Source of the DNA: Xanthomonas axonopodis
Lineage (GTDB): Bacteria; Pseudomonadota; Gammaproteobacteria; Xanthomonadales; Xanthomonadaceae
Assembly (NCBI RefSeq): GCF_001304695.1
Contig: NZ_JFAQ01000031.1
Coordinates: forward strand, 1 to 39,024
Direction of reading: 5' to 3'
Length of the DNA: 39,024 nt
Numbering within the stretch: position 1 is the stretch's first letter; the number at the start of each line of letters is the position of its first letter. The notes under the pieces are model-generated. The model was not told where the DNA came from. It saw only the letters and a program-made list of their open reading frames with translations, and made no database searches. Positions 25,373-35,839 of this stretch are shown piece by piece. A program made the translations under genes and the position numbers.

Positions 25373-26638
25373 ATGTCTGTTGTCACTGCCGCGTCTTCTT
25401 CGTCCGCCCAGTTGCGTGGTCGCGGCCTGGTGCTGGCCGCGATTTTGCTGTCCGCATTCAACTTGCGCACTGCGGTGACGTCGCTGACGCCGCTACTGGA
25501 ACGCATTGCCGACGAGTACGCCTTCGGCGCGCCTACCATGGGTGCGCTCGGCATGTTGCCGACCGCAGCGTTCGCACTCACCGGCGTGGGGACGCCCGCG
25601 TTGCTGCGCCGTTTCGGCTTGCTGCGCGTGGCCCTGTTGTCGATGGCGCTGGCCACGTTTGGCTTGGTGTTGCGCCCGCTGCTGCCGGGCACCGCCGGGT
25701 TGCTGGTCGGCTCGCTGGTGGCGTTGGCCGGCATGGGCATGGGCAACGTGGTGCTGCCACCGCTGGTGAAGCGCTACTTCGGCGACCGCGTGAGCCGTGT
25801 CAGCACGCTGTACATCACCGTGCTGCAGGTCGGCACGCTGCTGCCGGCGCTGCTGGCAGTACCGGTGGCCGATGCGCTGGGGTGGCGCAGTTCGATGGTG
25901 GTATGGGTGCTGCCAGCCCTGCTGGCGTCGGCCGCGTGGGCACTGGTGCATGCCAGCCAGGGGCGCCTGCGCGCCACCGGCCCGGCACCGGTGACCCCGA
26001 CGCCCGAAGCCGAAGGCCGCGTCGCCCGCACTGCGCTAGGGTGGAGCATGGCGGTAACCTTCGGCATGACCTCGCTGGTGACCTATTCCATGTTCACCTG
26101 GCTGCCGACGCTGCTGCGCGAAGCCGGTGCATCGCCTGCGTTCGGCGGCACCATGGTGGCGTTGTTCGCGGCATTGGGCATGGTCGGGGCGCTGACCATG
26201 CCGGCACTGGCGGTGCGCATGCGTAACCCGTTTCCGATCGTGCTGCTCTGCGCGGCCTGCCACCTTGTCGCGTTTGCCGGGCTGTGGTGGGCGCCGCTGG
26301 CCGCACCGGTCCTGTGGGTGACCCTGCTTGGTCTGGGGCCGAGCACGTTTCCGCTGGCATTGGTGTTGGTGAATCAGCGCAGCCGCACGGCGGCCGGTTC
26401 GGCCGCACTGTCCGGCTTCTCGCAGGGCGTGGGCTATGCGGTGAGCTGCCTGGGGCCATTCCTGTTCGGCTGGCTGCACGCACACAGTGGCGGCTGGACC
26501 TCCCCGTTCGTGTTCCTGGTCATCTGCCTGCTGGTGCAGCTGGCCGCCGCCTGGGTGGTCTGCCGCCCGCAGTTGCTGGAAGATGCGTGGGCGCCGCCGG
26601 CACGCGGCGCCCGCGCGCTCAACGTACCGGCAGACTGA
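25373..26638 (+). CDS. MFS transporter, CynX/NimT family
   Basis: A 421-residue major facilitator with 12 predicted helices and a central cytoplasmic loop (about 200-220). The CynX/NimT (cyanate/nitroimidazole) group is indicated by the N-terminal LSAFNLRTAVTSLTPLLERI, which fits the family's start helix, and by GMGMGNVVLPPLVKRYFGDRVS after helix 4. The substrate is not known; members include the cyanate porter CynX and the 2-nitroimidazole exporter NimT. ATG 25373 is chosen because earlier codons lie in the tRNA terminator. Its last 20 bases overlap the 3' end of the convergent ester hydrolase pseudogene. Confidence 0.88.
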   Translation: MSVVTAASSSSAQLRGRGLVLAAILLSAFNLRTAVTSLTPLLERIADEYAFGAPTMGALGMLPTAAFALTGVGTPALLRRFGLLRVALLSMALATFGLVLRPLLPGTAGLLVGSLVALAGMGMGNVVLPPLVKRYFGDRVSRVSTLYITVLQVGTLLPALLAVPVADALGWRSSMVVWVLPALLASAAWALVHASQGRLRATGPAPVTPTPEAEGRVARTALGWSMAVTFGMTSLVTYSMFTWLPTLLREAGASPAFGGTMVALFAALGMVGALTMPALAVRMRNPFPIVLLCAACHLVAFAGLWWAPLAAPVLWVTLLGLGPSTFPLALVLVNQRSRTAAGSAALSGFSQGVGYAVSCLGPFLFGWLHAHSGGWTSPFVFLVICLLVQLAAAWVVCRPQLLEDAWAPPARGARALNVPAD

Positions 26639-28533
26639 TGTAGCTGGGCTGCTCGGGTGACACGTACACCCGCTGCGTGGCCTTCTGATAATCGCCGGGC
26701 TTGGCGAAGAAGATGTTGGGCACGTAGGTCTGCGGATTGCGGTCGTACAGCGGGAACAGGCTGGACTGCACCTGCACCATCACCCGGTGGCCCGGCTGGA
26801 AGGTGTGGTTGGCGGTCGGCAAGCCGAACTGGAATGCCAGCGGCTGATTGGACGCCAAGGGTTTGGGCGTGCTGAAACTCTCGCGGTAGCCGGCCGCGGA
26901 AGATCGCCAACGACACCGGCAACTCGTAGCCGCCCATCTTCGGGTTCGACGCCATCTCCTCCGGATACACGTCGATCAGCTTCACCACCCAATCGCTGTC
27001 ACTGCCGCTGGTGGAGGCCTGCAGATGCACTTCGGGCGCACCGGCGATCTGCAGTGGCTCGGTCAGCGGCTCGGTGACGAAGGTCAGCACATCCGGGCGG
27101 CCATCTACAAAGCGCTGGTCGTGCACCAGCCAGATGGTCCACATCGCGCGGTCGGCAAAATCCACCGGGCGCGGCACGAACGGCACCGGCTTGGCCGGGT
27201 CGGACACGTACTCTTCAAACCCCGCCTGCCCGGCCACCGGCTGCTGGAACGACAACTTGCCGCCGGCCTGCAGATACAGCGGCTTGCTGGCCGAGACGCA
27301 GCCCTTGTCGCAACTGCGCGGCCACGCCTTGAGGCGGTCCCAATGGTTCTCCCCGGTGTTGTAGATGAACACCGGCGGCGTGTCTGCCTTGGGCGCGCCA
27401 TCGACCAGGTACTGGTCGAAGAACGGGCGCAGCACCTCGGAACGGAACTGGCGCGCGGTGTCGCCTTCGAAATTCAGCGCACCCAAGGTGCTGCCGTCGT
27501 AGTTCACCTGACTGTGGCGCCACGGGCCCATCACCAGGTAGTTGAGGGTATTGCTCTTATCGCGCGGCTCCATCGCCGCGTAGCTGTGGATCGCACCCCA
27601 CATGTCTTCCTGATCCCACAGACCTTGCAGCCACATCGTGGGCACCTTCAGCGGCGTGCGCGCTATCACCTTGTCCAGCGCCTGCTCCTGCCAGAACGCG
27701 TCATAGGCGGCGTGTTCGGTGAGCTTATGCCACCACGGCAACTGCTCCAGGCCTGCGGCCTTGGCGAAGTCGCCGGCCGAGCCGGCCTGCAGGAAATTGC
27801 TGTAATCGTCGTGCCCCTGGCGCGCGATGCCGGCGCCCTTGCCGCGCTTGCTGAGCTGGCCGGTGAAGTAATCGAAATTGACCTGGCGGAACGCGCCGTA
27901 GTTGAACCAGTCATCGCCCATCCAGCCGTCGATCATCGGGCTTTCCGGCACCGCCACCTTCAACGCAGGATGCGGGTGGGTCAGCGCCATCACCACGGTG
28001 AATCCTTCGTAGGACGAGCCGACCATGCCGACCTTTCCGTTGGATTCCTTGACGTTCTTGACCAGCCAATCGATGGTGTCCCAGGCATCGGTGGCATGGT
28101 CGACCTCGCTGGAATTGAGCGGCCCACGCAGCGGGCGGGTCATCACGTAGTCGCCTTCGGAACCGTATTTGCCGCGCACGTCCTGAAACACACGGATGTA
28201 GCCGCCTTCCACGAAGACATCGTCGCCGGCAGACAGCAGGTCCTTCATATGCGGCGAGGCCAGCCGTTCGGTGCGGCCACTGGCATCGTAAGGCGTGCGC
28301 GTCAGCACGATCGGTGCGTTCCTGGCGCCCTTGGGCAGCACGATCACCGTGTGCAGCTTGACCCCATCGCGCATCGGAATCATCACCTCGCGCTTGATGT
28401 AGTCGTTGCTGGCATCGGCAGCCACGAACGGCTTGCCGGTGATGTCCGGCGTCATCGGCGAGGTTTGCGTCATCGCGGTGCCGGTGGCGGCGGCAATGGC
28501 GGTGGCGAGCAGGCAGGCGGCAAGGCGGCGCAT
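26619..28533 (-). pseudogene. alpha-amino acid ester hydrolase, frameshifted near the C-terminus
   Basis: The intact enzyme family (AEH; peptidase S15/CocE relatives) hydrolyses or makes esters and amides of alpha-amino acids, including beta-lactam side chains, in the periplasm. It has a signal peptide (MRRLAACLLATAIAAATGTA), an alpha/beta-hydrolase domain with the nucleophile Ser174 in MVGSSYEGFTVV and the acid in LQGLWDQEDMWG, and the His in GPWRHSQVNYDG. After the jelly-roll segment MGGYELPVSLAIFRG one extra base near 26893-26898 (cggccggcta for cggccgcta) shifts the frame. The true C-terminus continues in another frame from about 26890 as YRESF...ASNQPLAFQFGLPTA to QPSYISLPVR. About 90 residues of the C-terminal domain are thus lost. 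A sequencing error cannot be excluded. Confidence 0.88.
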
Positions 28534-28691
28534 GGAATCTCCGGCAGCAACGGTGGGCAGGACGAACAACTGCGGCAGCGTAGACACAGACAACTGGCTT
28601 GCGGGAGTGTCGAAGGTACCGGGTCGGCCAGGCTACGGCGAGCACGCGCTGCGGATCGGCTGCAAGGCGACGACATTTCTGTTGTCCTGAA

Positions 28692-30393
28692 ATGACCACG
28701 CCGTGCGTGCATACCTTGCCCGTCAGTTTTCGATCGGTGCGCGATAACGGCCTGCGCGATGCCGCAGCGCTGCGCGTGCATAGCGATAGTGGCAGGCTCG
28801 AAACAGGCGACGGCATCCTGCGGTTTCATGACTGCAGTGGGCTGACCATCGTGTTGTGCGGCGACACCGACTACGCCGCCGATGGCGCACGCGGCTGGCG
28901 CGACGCCACGCGCGACCCGCTCGCACTGGCGCGCAACCGCGCACAGGCCGCTGCTGCAGTGCCTGCGGCGCTGTTGCTGGACACCCATGTTGCCGATCAC
29001 CGTGCGCTGTTCGACACGTTGCAGGTGGAGCTTGCCAGTCCAGCGACACGCAACGCGGCCTGGAGACCTGGTAGCGGATCCAGGCCCGCGACGCCGCGCC
29101 CGCGCTCCCCGACCCGGAACTGGAGGTGGCCTATCTGCAATTTGGCCGCTATCTCACCATCGCCGCCTCGCGCGATGGATTGCCCACCAACCTGCCCTGT
29201 GGCTGGAAAACAACGATCCGCCATGGATGAGCGACTACCACAGCGACATCAATCTGCAGATGAACTACTGGCTAGCGGACCCGTCCGGCCTGGGCGCCTG
29301 CGTTGACGCGCTGACACGCTATTGTCTGGCGCAGTTGCCGTCCTGGACACGCATCACCCAGACCCACTTCAACGACCCGCGCAATCGTTTCCGCAACACC
29401 TCCGGCAAGATCGCCGGCTGGACCGTGGCCATTTCCACCAATCCGTTCGGCGGCCATGGCTGGTACTGGCACCCGGCAGGCAACGCGTGGTTATGCGACA
29501 GCCTGTGGCAGCACTACGCGTTCACCCAGAACCGGGATGACCTCACGCGCATCTACCCGCTGCTCAAGGGCGCCTGGTCGCCCGAGCATGGCCCAGAAAA
29601 TGCGCGTGGGATTGCCTATGCGCAGGAACTGGTGTCGGCGCTGTTCGGGCAATACCGCCAGGCCAGCGCCCTGCTTGGCCGCGACGCCACCTACGCCGCG
29701 ACCATCGCCACGCTGCAGCAGCGTCTGTACCTACCGGAAATCAGTCCGCTCAGCGGCCAATTGCAGGAATGGATGTCCCCCACCCAATTGGGTGAAACCC
29801 ATCACCGGCAGCTGTCGCCACTGATGGGTTTATTCCCCGGCCATCGCCTGCACCCGGATCTGGCGCCGCCTGCGCAGGTGGAAGCAGCGCGCAAGCTGCT
29901 GGAAGCGCGCGGCATGCAGAGCTTTGGCTGGGCCTGCGCATGGCGGGCGCTGTGCTGGGCAAGACTGGGCGATGCAGAACGTGCTTATGCGTTGGTGCTG
30001 ACCAATCTGAAACCCTCGATCGGTCACAGCAACGGCACCGCGCCGAACCTGTTCGATATCTACGATCTCAGCCAGCATGGCGACCCCACCCTTGGAGGGG
30101 TGTTCCAGATCGATGCCAACGTCGGCACCCCGTCCGCAATGCTGGAAATGCTGCTGTATTCGCGCCCTGGCCAGATCACGCTGCTGCCGGCACTGCCCAA
30201 GGCCTGGGCCGCGCAAGGCCGGGGGACCGGCCTGGGCGCACGCGGCGGGTTCGTGGTCGACATGGCATGGCGCAACGGCGTGCCGACGCAGATCAGCGTG
30301 CGCAGCGTCGGCGGCACCCGCACCCGCATTGCCTGGGGCACTCAGGCGCACGACGTTACGCTTGCACGCGGCCAAGTGCAGCGCGTGCTGTGA
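28692..30393 (+). pseudogene. decayed GH95 family glycosidase (alpha-L-fucosidase type)
   Basis: GH95 enzymes remove terminal alpha-1,2-fucose or alpha-galactose from plant or animal glycans. Four lesions are visible. The N-terminal domain is missing: similarity starts at CVHTLPVSFRSVRDNG. A first frameshift falls near 29045-29062. The second frame (RIQARDAAPALPDPELEVAY, on to GLPTN) contains an in-frame TAG at 29072-29074. A loss of four bases near 29200 (ctgccctgtggctgg for an expected ctgcagggcctgtggctgg) shifts to the third frame. That frame gives LWLENNDPPWMSDYHSDINL, WYWHPAGNAWLCDSLWQHYA and the rest, but about 30-40 residues appear lost between YPLLKGA and WSPEHGPENARG. The C-terminal half is otherwise continuous to DVTLARGQVQRVL. 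Confidence 0.88.
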
Positions 30394-30653
30394 ACCAGTG
30401 CCACGTGCCGGCAGCGCTTGAAGCGTGACGCGGTTGCAAGCGCGGCAAGGCGTCTGCGCGTTGGCCGGCGATTCGCTGCCCGCGGCATGGCCCCGGCCTA
30501 GAGTCACCGAGCCACGTCGCATTGCGCACGCAATGTGTTGTGGAAGGCAGGTGCATCCGGGTAGCATCCAATGAGGCAGCGACTGCATTGCCGATCGCTC
30601 AGCGATGCAAGCAGCCACCGTTGATGGCGCGCGCTGCAGTTGTCCAGCCTTGC

Positions 30654-31898
30654 CTAATGCCGCACCTGACCTTCGCCGCGCACTACGAAGCGCTCCACGG
30701 TCAGCGCTTCCAGGCCCATCGGACCATAGGAATGCAGACGCGTGGTGGAGATGCCGATCTCCGCGCCCAGGCCCAGCTCACCGCCATCGGAAAAGCGCGA
30801 GGAGGCGTTCACCATCACCACCGCCGAGCGTAGCGACTGCACGAACCGCTCGGCGTTGTCGGCATCCTGCGTGGCGATGACTTCGGTGTGGTCCGAGCCG
30901 TACTGGCGGATGTGCGCCAGCGCCGTGTCCAGATCCGGTACCACGCGCATGGCCAGGATCAGGTCGAGAAATTCCGCGGCGTAGTCGTCGTCGCTGGCAG
31001 GCGCGATCTCGGGCAGCACCGCGCGCGTTGCCGCATCGCCGCGCAGTTCCACACTGCGTTCGCGCAATGCCTGCGCAGCAAGCGGCAGAAAGCGCTCGGC
31101 GATGTCTGCATGCACCAGCAAGGTCTCCAGCGAATTACAGGCTGCCGGCCGGGTCGCCTTGCCATCGATCAACAACCGCAGCGCAAGCTCCACATCGGCC
31201 GACGCGTCCACAAACAGATGGCACACGCCCTTGTAGTGCTTGATCACCGGCACGCGTGCGTGCTCGGCGACAAACTGGATCAAGCCTTCGCCGCCGCGCG
31301 GGATCGCCAGGTCGACGATATCGTTGAGCTGCAGCAGTTCCAGCATGGTCTCGCGGCGCAAATCCTCGACCAGGGTCAGCGCCGCTTCCGGCACATTGGC
31401 CTCGCGCAAGGCCCGCTGCAGTGCGCGCGCAATGGCGGCATTGGAATGGATCGCCTCCGAGCCACCGCGCAAGATCACGCCGTTGCCGGCCTTGATGCAC
31501 AGCGCGGCGGCGTCGGCCGTGACGTTGGGCCGCGCCTCGTAAATCATCGCGATCACGCCCAGCGGCACACGCACCTTCTGCACGCGAATCCCGTTGGGCC
31601 GCACATCTTGGCGGGTGATCTGGCCCACCGGGTCGGGCAACTGCGCCACTTCGCGCAATGCGGCAGCGATACCGGCCAGGCGCTTGTCGTCCAGCGCCAG
31701 CCGATCGAGCATGGCACCGCCGGTGCCCTTGGCGCGCGCAGCCTCCAGATCGCGCGCATTGGCGGCCAGAATCGCTGCGGCATCGGCTTCCAGCGCGGCA
31801 GCCATCGCCTCCAGCAAGGCGTACTTGGCCTGTGCAGACAATTGCGACACCACCTGCGCGGCGTCACGGCATTGCAGAGCGAGCGTTTTGATGGTCAT
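30654..31898 (-). CDS. proA: Gamma-glutamyl phosphate reductase
   Basis: Second step of proline synthesis: reduces L-glutamate 5-phosphate to glutamate 5-semialdehyde with NADPH. 414 residues of the aldehyde dehydrogenase superfamily. The catalytic Cys254 is in [16 protein letters not shown]; also visible are [36 protein letters not shown] and the C-terminal [29 protein letters not shown], all hallmark ProA segments. ATG 31898 gives the usual length. It is the last gene of the arg-pro cluster and is separated from proB by a 160-bp spacer filled by an inverted repeat, which may uncouple or adjust its expression. Confidence 0.96.
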   Translation of the reverse strand: MTIKTLALQCRDAAQVVSQLSAQAKYALLEAMAAALEADAAAILAANARDLEAARAKGTGGAMLDRLALDDKRLAGIAAALREVAQLPDPVGQITRQDVRPNGIRVQKVRVPLGVIAMIYEARPNVTADAAALCIKAGNGVILRGGSEAIHSNAAIARALQRALREANVPEAALTLVEDLRRETMLELLQLNDIVDLAIPRGGEGLIQFVAEHARVPVIKHYKGVCHLFVDASADVELALRLLIDGKATRPAACNSLETLLVHADIAERFLPLAAQALRERSVELRGDAATRAVLPEIAPASDDDYAAEFLDLILAMRVVPDLDTALAHIRQYGSDHTEVIATQDADNAERFVQSLRSAVVMVNASSRFSDGGELGLGAEIGISTTRLHSYGPMGLEALTVERFVVRGEGQVRH

Positions 31899-31900
31899 TT

Positions 31901-32058
31901 GGGGGCCGGGATTTGGGAGTCGGGATTGGAGATTGGCAAAAGCAGGCAATATCGTTTTATCACCACAACGGACTCAGTCATTGGAACAAAGCGGCAACAG
32001 GTGAAACGCGCAGTACACATGCTTTTGCGAATCCCCAATCTCAAATCTCGAATCTCCG
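31901..32058. repeat. inverted GGGATTSGG-type repeat between proB and proA
   Basis: The left arm (31901-31936, gggggccgggatttgggagt and on) and the right arm (32027-32058, gcgaatccccaatctcaaat and on) are approximate inverted copies separated by about 90 unrelated bases. The element starts three bases from the proA start and ends at the proB stop, so it fills the whole spacer, including the place where the proA ribosome site should be. Confidence 0.78.
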
Positions 32059-33213
32059 CTACAGCACCACCAGATCATCGCGATGCACCACGTTTTCGCC
32101 ATAACTGTAGCCGAGCACGTTCTCGATCTCGCGCGAGTGGCGACCTGCGATACGACGGATATCCAGGGCCGAGTACTGACTCACGCCGCGTGCCAGACAA
32201 TGTTCGCCCGCGGTATCGCGCCGACGGATCTCCACCATGTCGCCGCGACGGAAATCGCCCTGCGCGCCGGCAACCCCGCCTGGCAACAGCGAGGCGCCCT
32301 TGCCGGTCAAGGCCGCCGCAGCGCCGTCGTCGATGAGGATCGCGCCCGCTTCCACCGGTGCGTGCCGCAGCCAGTATTTTCGCGCAGCGATGCGCGTGCG
32401 TGCGGCATGGATGCGCGTGCCACGCAGGCGGTCCTGCGCCAGGGCGCGCACCACCTCGCCAATTCGGCCGTTGAATAGATAGGTTTCGATGCCGGCCGCA
32501 CCGGCCTTCGCCGCGGCTTCCAGCTTGGTGCGCATGCCACCGGTCCCCACGTTGCTGCCGCTGCCGCCGGCCATTGCCAGCACCTCTGGGGTGAGCTCGG
32601 GCACATCGTCGAGCGGGCGCGCCAATGGGTTGCTGCGTGGGTCGGCGCTATACAAGCCATCGATATCGGTGGCGATAAACAACGCGTCGGCATCGACCAG
32701 CGCCGCCACGATCGCGGCCAGGTTGTCGTTATCGCCCAGCTTCAACTCATCCACCGAGACGGTGTCGTTTTCGTTGATCACCGGCAGTGCGCCCAACCGC
32801 AGCAGCTCACCCAAGGTGGCACGCGCGTTGAGATAGCGGCGACGGTTGCGCAGGTCGTCATGCGTGAGCAGTACCTGTGCCACCGGCCGCTCGAAAAAGC
32901 GCTGCCACAACGCAATCAACTGCGCCTGGCCCAAGGCGGCCAGCGCCTGACGTGCCGCGATCGGCGCGCCGACATCCACCGCTTTGGGCAGGATGGCGCG
33001 GCCAGCGGCCACCGCGCCAGAGGACACAATCACCAGCTCGCGCCCGGCTGCCAGATTGGCGGAAACAAACTGTGCCAGACCCAGCGCGAAGCGCGGGGAC
33101 AAGCCGCCACCATCGGCGGCGAGCAGGCTGCTGCCGACCTTGAGCACCGCACGGCGCCACGGCGGCAGCGCCTGCTCGGTAAACGGCGACAACGTGCTGG
33201 CAAGCGTGCTCAT
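32059..33213 (-). CDS. proB: Glutamate 5-kinase
   Basis: First step of proline synthesis: phosphorylates glutamate on the gamma-carboxyl; normally feedback-inhibited by proline. 384 residues: amino-acid kinase domain (about 20-275) with VLKVGSSLL, VSSGAVAAGR, LPVINENDTVSVDELKLGDND (substrate and Mg binding), DIDGLYSADPR and GTGGMRTKLEAA; then a C-terminal PUA domain (about 295-375, ILIDDGAAAAL...GDFRRGDMVEI). ATG 33213 is preferred since GAGG lies about 10 bases upstream and the alternative ATG 33246 would overlap the YciI-like gene. The gene ends directly at a repeat. Confidence 0.95.
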   Translation of the reverse strand: MSTLASTLSPFTEQALPPWRRAVLKVGSSLLAADGGGLSPRFALGLAQFVSANLAAGRELVIVSSGAVAAGRAILPKAVDVGAPIAARQALAALGQAQLIALWQRFFERPVAQVLLTHDDLRNRRRYLNARATLGELLRLGALPVINENDTVSVDELKLGDNDNLAAIVAALVDADALFIATDIDGLYSADPRSNPLARPLDDVPELTPEVLAMAGGSGSNVGTGGMRTKLEAAAKAGAAGIETYLFNGRIGEVVRALAQDRLRGTRIHAARTRIAARKYWLRHAPVEAGAILIDDGAAAALTGKGASLLPGGVAGAQGDFRRGDMVEIRRRDTAGEHCLARGVSQYSALDIRRIAGRHSREIENVLGYSYGENVVHRDDLVVL

Positions 33214-33226
33214 GGCAATGGCGTCC

Positions 33227-33487
33227 TCAGTGCGTGTTCCACTCATACACGGTCAATGCAGAGGCGTTGCGCAGCACCAGCGGGTCGCGCGCAACGATCT
33301 GCTGCGCGTCTTCGAGTGTGGCCACGTTGACCAGCACATATGCGCCACCGCTGCGATCGCTGAAACCACCAGTCAACTCAAGCTGCCCGGCGGCGCGCAA
33401 TGCATCAAGAAAGTCCAGATGCGGCTGCACCACGTCGGCAGCAACCCCCGGCTTGCGCAGCGCAAGCACCAGATAGCGGGTCGTCAT
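33227..33487 (-). CDS. YciI-like protein inside the arginine/proline cluster
   Basis: 86 residues of the YciI superfamily: [14 protein letters not shown] start, [16 protein letters not shown] with the conserved His, then [24 protein letters not shown] with the conserved Asp. The role is unknown. It lies between argH and proB, overlapping the argH stop by four bases and ending 13 bases before proB, so it is certainly co-transcribed. Guilt by association suggests a function near glutamate, arginine or proline metabolism, perhaps handling a reactive intermediate; this is inference. It is only distantly similar to the YciI-like protein at 1334-1633. Confidence 0.85.
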   Translation of the reverse strand: MTTRYLVLALRKPGVAADVVQPHLDFLDALRAAGQLELTGGFSDRSGGAYVLVNVATLEDAQQIVARDPLVLRNASALTVYEWNTH

Positions 33488-34782
33488 GCGCGCAGCGCCT
33501 GCCAGCGCGTCTGCAACACATCCAGCTGCAGGTCGGCTGCAGCACCGGGCGACACGCGCGCAGCCAGGCTACCTTCCGGTGTGCGTCCCTGCCCCGCGGT
33601 ATCGGAGGCTTGCGCTGCGGCCTTGTAGGCCTCGCGGAACGGCACGCCAGCCACTGCGGCTTCCACTGCCACATCGGTGGCGTACATGCCCGAATCGATG
33701 GCTGCGCGCAGTTTGTCCGGGCGCCACTCCAGATTGGCCAGCAAGGCCGGCAACAGTTCCAGCGCTGCAAGTCCGCGGCCAAAGCCGTGCACGATCGCGC
33801 CCTTGCTGCTCTGCAGATCGCGGTGATAACCCGACGGCAGCGACAGCAGCTGTTCGATCTTGGTGCGCGCTGCCGCCACGCTGGCATGCGTTGCGCGCAT
33901 CAACTCGATCACGTCCGGGTTGCGCTTATTCGGCATGATCGAACTGCCGGTGGTGTACTGCACCGGCAACGCGACAAACGCAAATTCGCCGCTGGTGAAC
34001 AGCGACAGATCCCAGGCGATGCGGCGCAGATCCAGCGTGGCGCTACCCAGCGCTTCGAGCGCGGCCAGTTCGTATTTGCCGCGCGAGAGCTGGGCGTAGA
34101 TCGGCGAGACCAACAGGCGTGCAAAGCCCAGTTCGGCGGTGGTATGCGCACGGTCCAGTGGCAAATTCACGCCATAGCCTGCAGCGGTGCCGAGCGGGTT
34201 GCTGTCGACCAGGCGGAAGGTGTCGTCGGCGCGCATGGCGTTGTCGATGAAGGCTTCCGCCCAACCCGCCCACCACATGCCGGCCGACGACACCACCGCC
34301 CGTTGGATGTGCGTATAACCGGGCACCGGCAGCTCGGCCTCGGCCTGCGCGCGGTCTATCGCCACCTTTGCGATCTCTGCGCTGAGCGTGGCCACGCACT
34401 GCAGCTTGTCCTTCAGCCACAAGCGGGTGGCAACCAGGATCTGGTCGTTGCGGCTGCGACCGGTGTGGATCTTGCGGCCGGCATCGCCCAGGCGCTCGGT
34501 CAATCGTGCTTCGATGGCGGAGTGGCAATCTTCATATTGTGCATCGAGCACGAAGGCGCCGCTGCGAAAATCGGCGGCCAGCAGGTCGAGCTGTTCGCTC
34601 AAGCCATCAAGCTCCTGCAACGACAAGATGCCGATGTGCTGCAGCCCCTGCGCATGCGCCTTGCTGGCAGCGATGTCGTACAGGAAGAATTCGCGATCCA
34701 GGATCACATCATCGCCAGCCAGGAAACTCTGGATCTTGGCGTCCACGGCAACGCCGGGTTTTTGCCACAACAGATTGGTCAT
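33484..34782 (-). CDS. argH: Argininosuccinate lyase
   Basis: Last step of arginine synthesis: splits argininosuccinate into arginine and fumarate. 432 residues of the fumarase/aspartase superfamily, slightly shorter than the usual 455-470. Signature [18 protein letters not shown] contains the catalytic Ser loop; the base region is in [14 protein letters not shown]. Other family segments are [35 protein letters not shown] and [20 protein letters not shown] 34782 follows the argC stop at a distance of 103 bp, a gap taken up by an inverted repeat. Its stop overlaps the YciI-like start. Confidence 0.95.
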   Translation of the reverse strand: MTNLLWQKPGVAVDAKIQSFLAGDDVILDREFFLYDIAASKAHAQGLQHIGILSLQELDGLSEQLDLLAADFRSGAFVLDAQYEDCHSAIEARLTERLGDAGRKIHTGRSRNDQILVATRLWLKDKLQCVATLSAEIAKVAIDRAQAEAELPVPGYTHIQRAVVSSAGMWWAGWAEAFIDNAMRADDTFRLVDSNPLGTAAGYGVNLPLDRAHTTAELGFARLLVSPIYAQLSRGKYELAALEALGSATLDLRRIAWDLSLFTSGEFAFVALPVQYTTGSSIMPNKRNPDVIELMRATHASVAAARTKIEQLLSLPSGYHRDLQSSKGAIVHGFGRGLAALELLPALLANLEWRPDKLRAAIDSGMYATDVAVEAAVAGVPFREAYKAAAQASDTAGQGRTPEGSLAARVSPGAAADLQLDVLQTRWQALRA

Positions 34783-34796
34783 TGGGGGTCCTTTGT

Positions 34797-34885
34797 GCGG
34801 GACTGGAGACCCGGGACCGGAGACCCGGGAAGGCAGGAGCGTTTGCCCTTGCTCTTCCCCGGTCCCCGGTTCCGGGTCCCGGATA
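34797..34885. repeat. inverted GACCCGGGA-type repeat between argC and argH
   Basis: The left arm (34797-34832, gcgggactggagacccggga and on, with two near copies of ggagacccggga) faces the right arm (34855-34885, ttccccggtccccggttccg and on). The loop is about 22 bases. The general plan (stop-to-start filler, G-rich left arm, C-rich right arm) is that of the repeats at 7599, 8501 and 31901, but the core has changed from GGGATTCGG to GGGACCCGG. Confidence 0.72.
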
Positions 34886-35839
34886 TCAGACTGGGATAGA
34901 GATCAACTCGTCCCAGCCCAGCGCCAGGTTGAGGTTTTGCATCGCCTGCGTTGCCGCACCCTTGAGCAGATTGTCCAGCGTTGCCACCACCACCACGCGC
35001 TTGTTGCCGGGCGCCAGCGTTACCCCGCCGATCTGCACACCGTGCTTGCCGGCGATGCGGCTCACCCAAGGCGCCTCGTCGACCATCTCGATCAACGGCT
35101 CGTCGGCATAACGCTTTGCATAGCGCGCCTGGATCTGCTCGCGCGTCAGCGGCTGCCGCAGCCATAGATTGACGGTCATGGTGATGCCGCGAAAATGCGG
35201 CGCCACATGCGGCATGAACTCCACCGGCGCGCCCAGCTGTGCAGACACCTCGCGCTCGTGCATGTGGTTGGTCAGCGCATACGGCATCAAGTTATTGGAG
35301 AGCAACTCAGGGTTATTCTTGTCCGAAGGCGTGGTCCCCGCGCCCGAGTACCCGGACACGCCAAAACACTGCGGCGGCCCGGCCAACTGGTCGAGCAGCG
35401 GCGCGATGGTCAGTTGCATCGCGGTGGCATAGCAGCCCGGGTTGCTGATGCGTTTTTGCCCCGCGTAGCTGCCGCGCGTCAGCTCAGGCAAGCCGTAGTA
35501 CCAGGCCGGATCGAAGCGATAGTCTGCAGAAAGATCAATCACCAGCGTCTGCGGGGCTGCTGCGTCGATCGCGGCGACGTAGGGCTCTGCCTTGCCATTG
35601 GGCAGCGCCAGGATCACCACGTCGGCTGCCTTGGCGGCCACTGCGTCGGCATCCAGGCTCTCATAACGCAACTCGCCCTGGTAGACATCGTTATGCTCGG
35701 CCACGCGCTGCCCGGCCAACTCGCGCGAGGACACGAAGCTCAATTGCAGCTGCGGGTGCGCCACCACCAGTTTGATCAGTTCCGAGCCGGTATGCCCGCG
35801 GGCGCCGACAATGCCGATGGTTTTTTGTTGAACAGTCAT
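34886..35839 (-). CDS. argC: N-acetyl-gamma-glutamyl-phosphate reductase
   Basis: Third step of arginine synthesis: NADPH-dependent reduction of N-acetylglutamyl phosphate to the semialdehyde. 317 residues. The nucleotide-binding start is [19 protein letters not shown]; the catalytic Cys136 lies in [33 protein letters not shown] carries the expected His. ATG 35839 overlaps the stop of the GNAT gene upstream (ATGA), so the pair is coupled. The open frame upstream of this ATG belongs to no protein. It is the short ArgC form (about 310-345 residues). Confidence 0.95.
   Translation of the reverse strand: MTVQQKTIGIVGARGHTGSELIKLVVAHPQLQLSFVSSRELAGQRVAEHNDVYQGELRYESLDADAVAAKAADVVILALPNGKAEPYVAAIDAAAPQTLVIDLSADYRFDPAWYYGLPELTRGSYAGQKRISNPGCYATAMQLTIAPLLDQLAGPPQCFGVSGYSGAGTTPSDKNNPELLSNNLMPYALTNHMHEREVSAQLGAPVEFMPHVAPHFRGITMTVNLWLRQPLTREQIQARYAKRYADEPLIEMVDEAPWVSRIAGKHGVQIGGVTLAPGNKRVVVVATLDNLLKGAATQAMQNLNLALGWDELISIPV

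Noticed and set aside
27025-28695. 556-codon open frame on the plus strand
   Set aside because: It is antisense to the ester hydrolase and mirrors its codon pattern; composition is Arg/His/Gln-rich with no family resemblance.
30888-32336. 482-codon open frame on the plus strand
   Set aside because: It is antisense to proA and proB, produced by high GC; no protein motif is seen.
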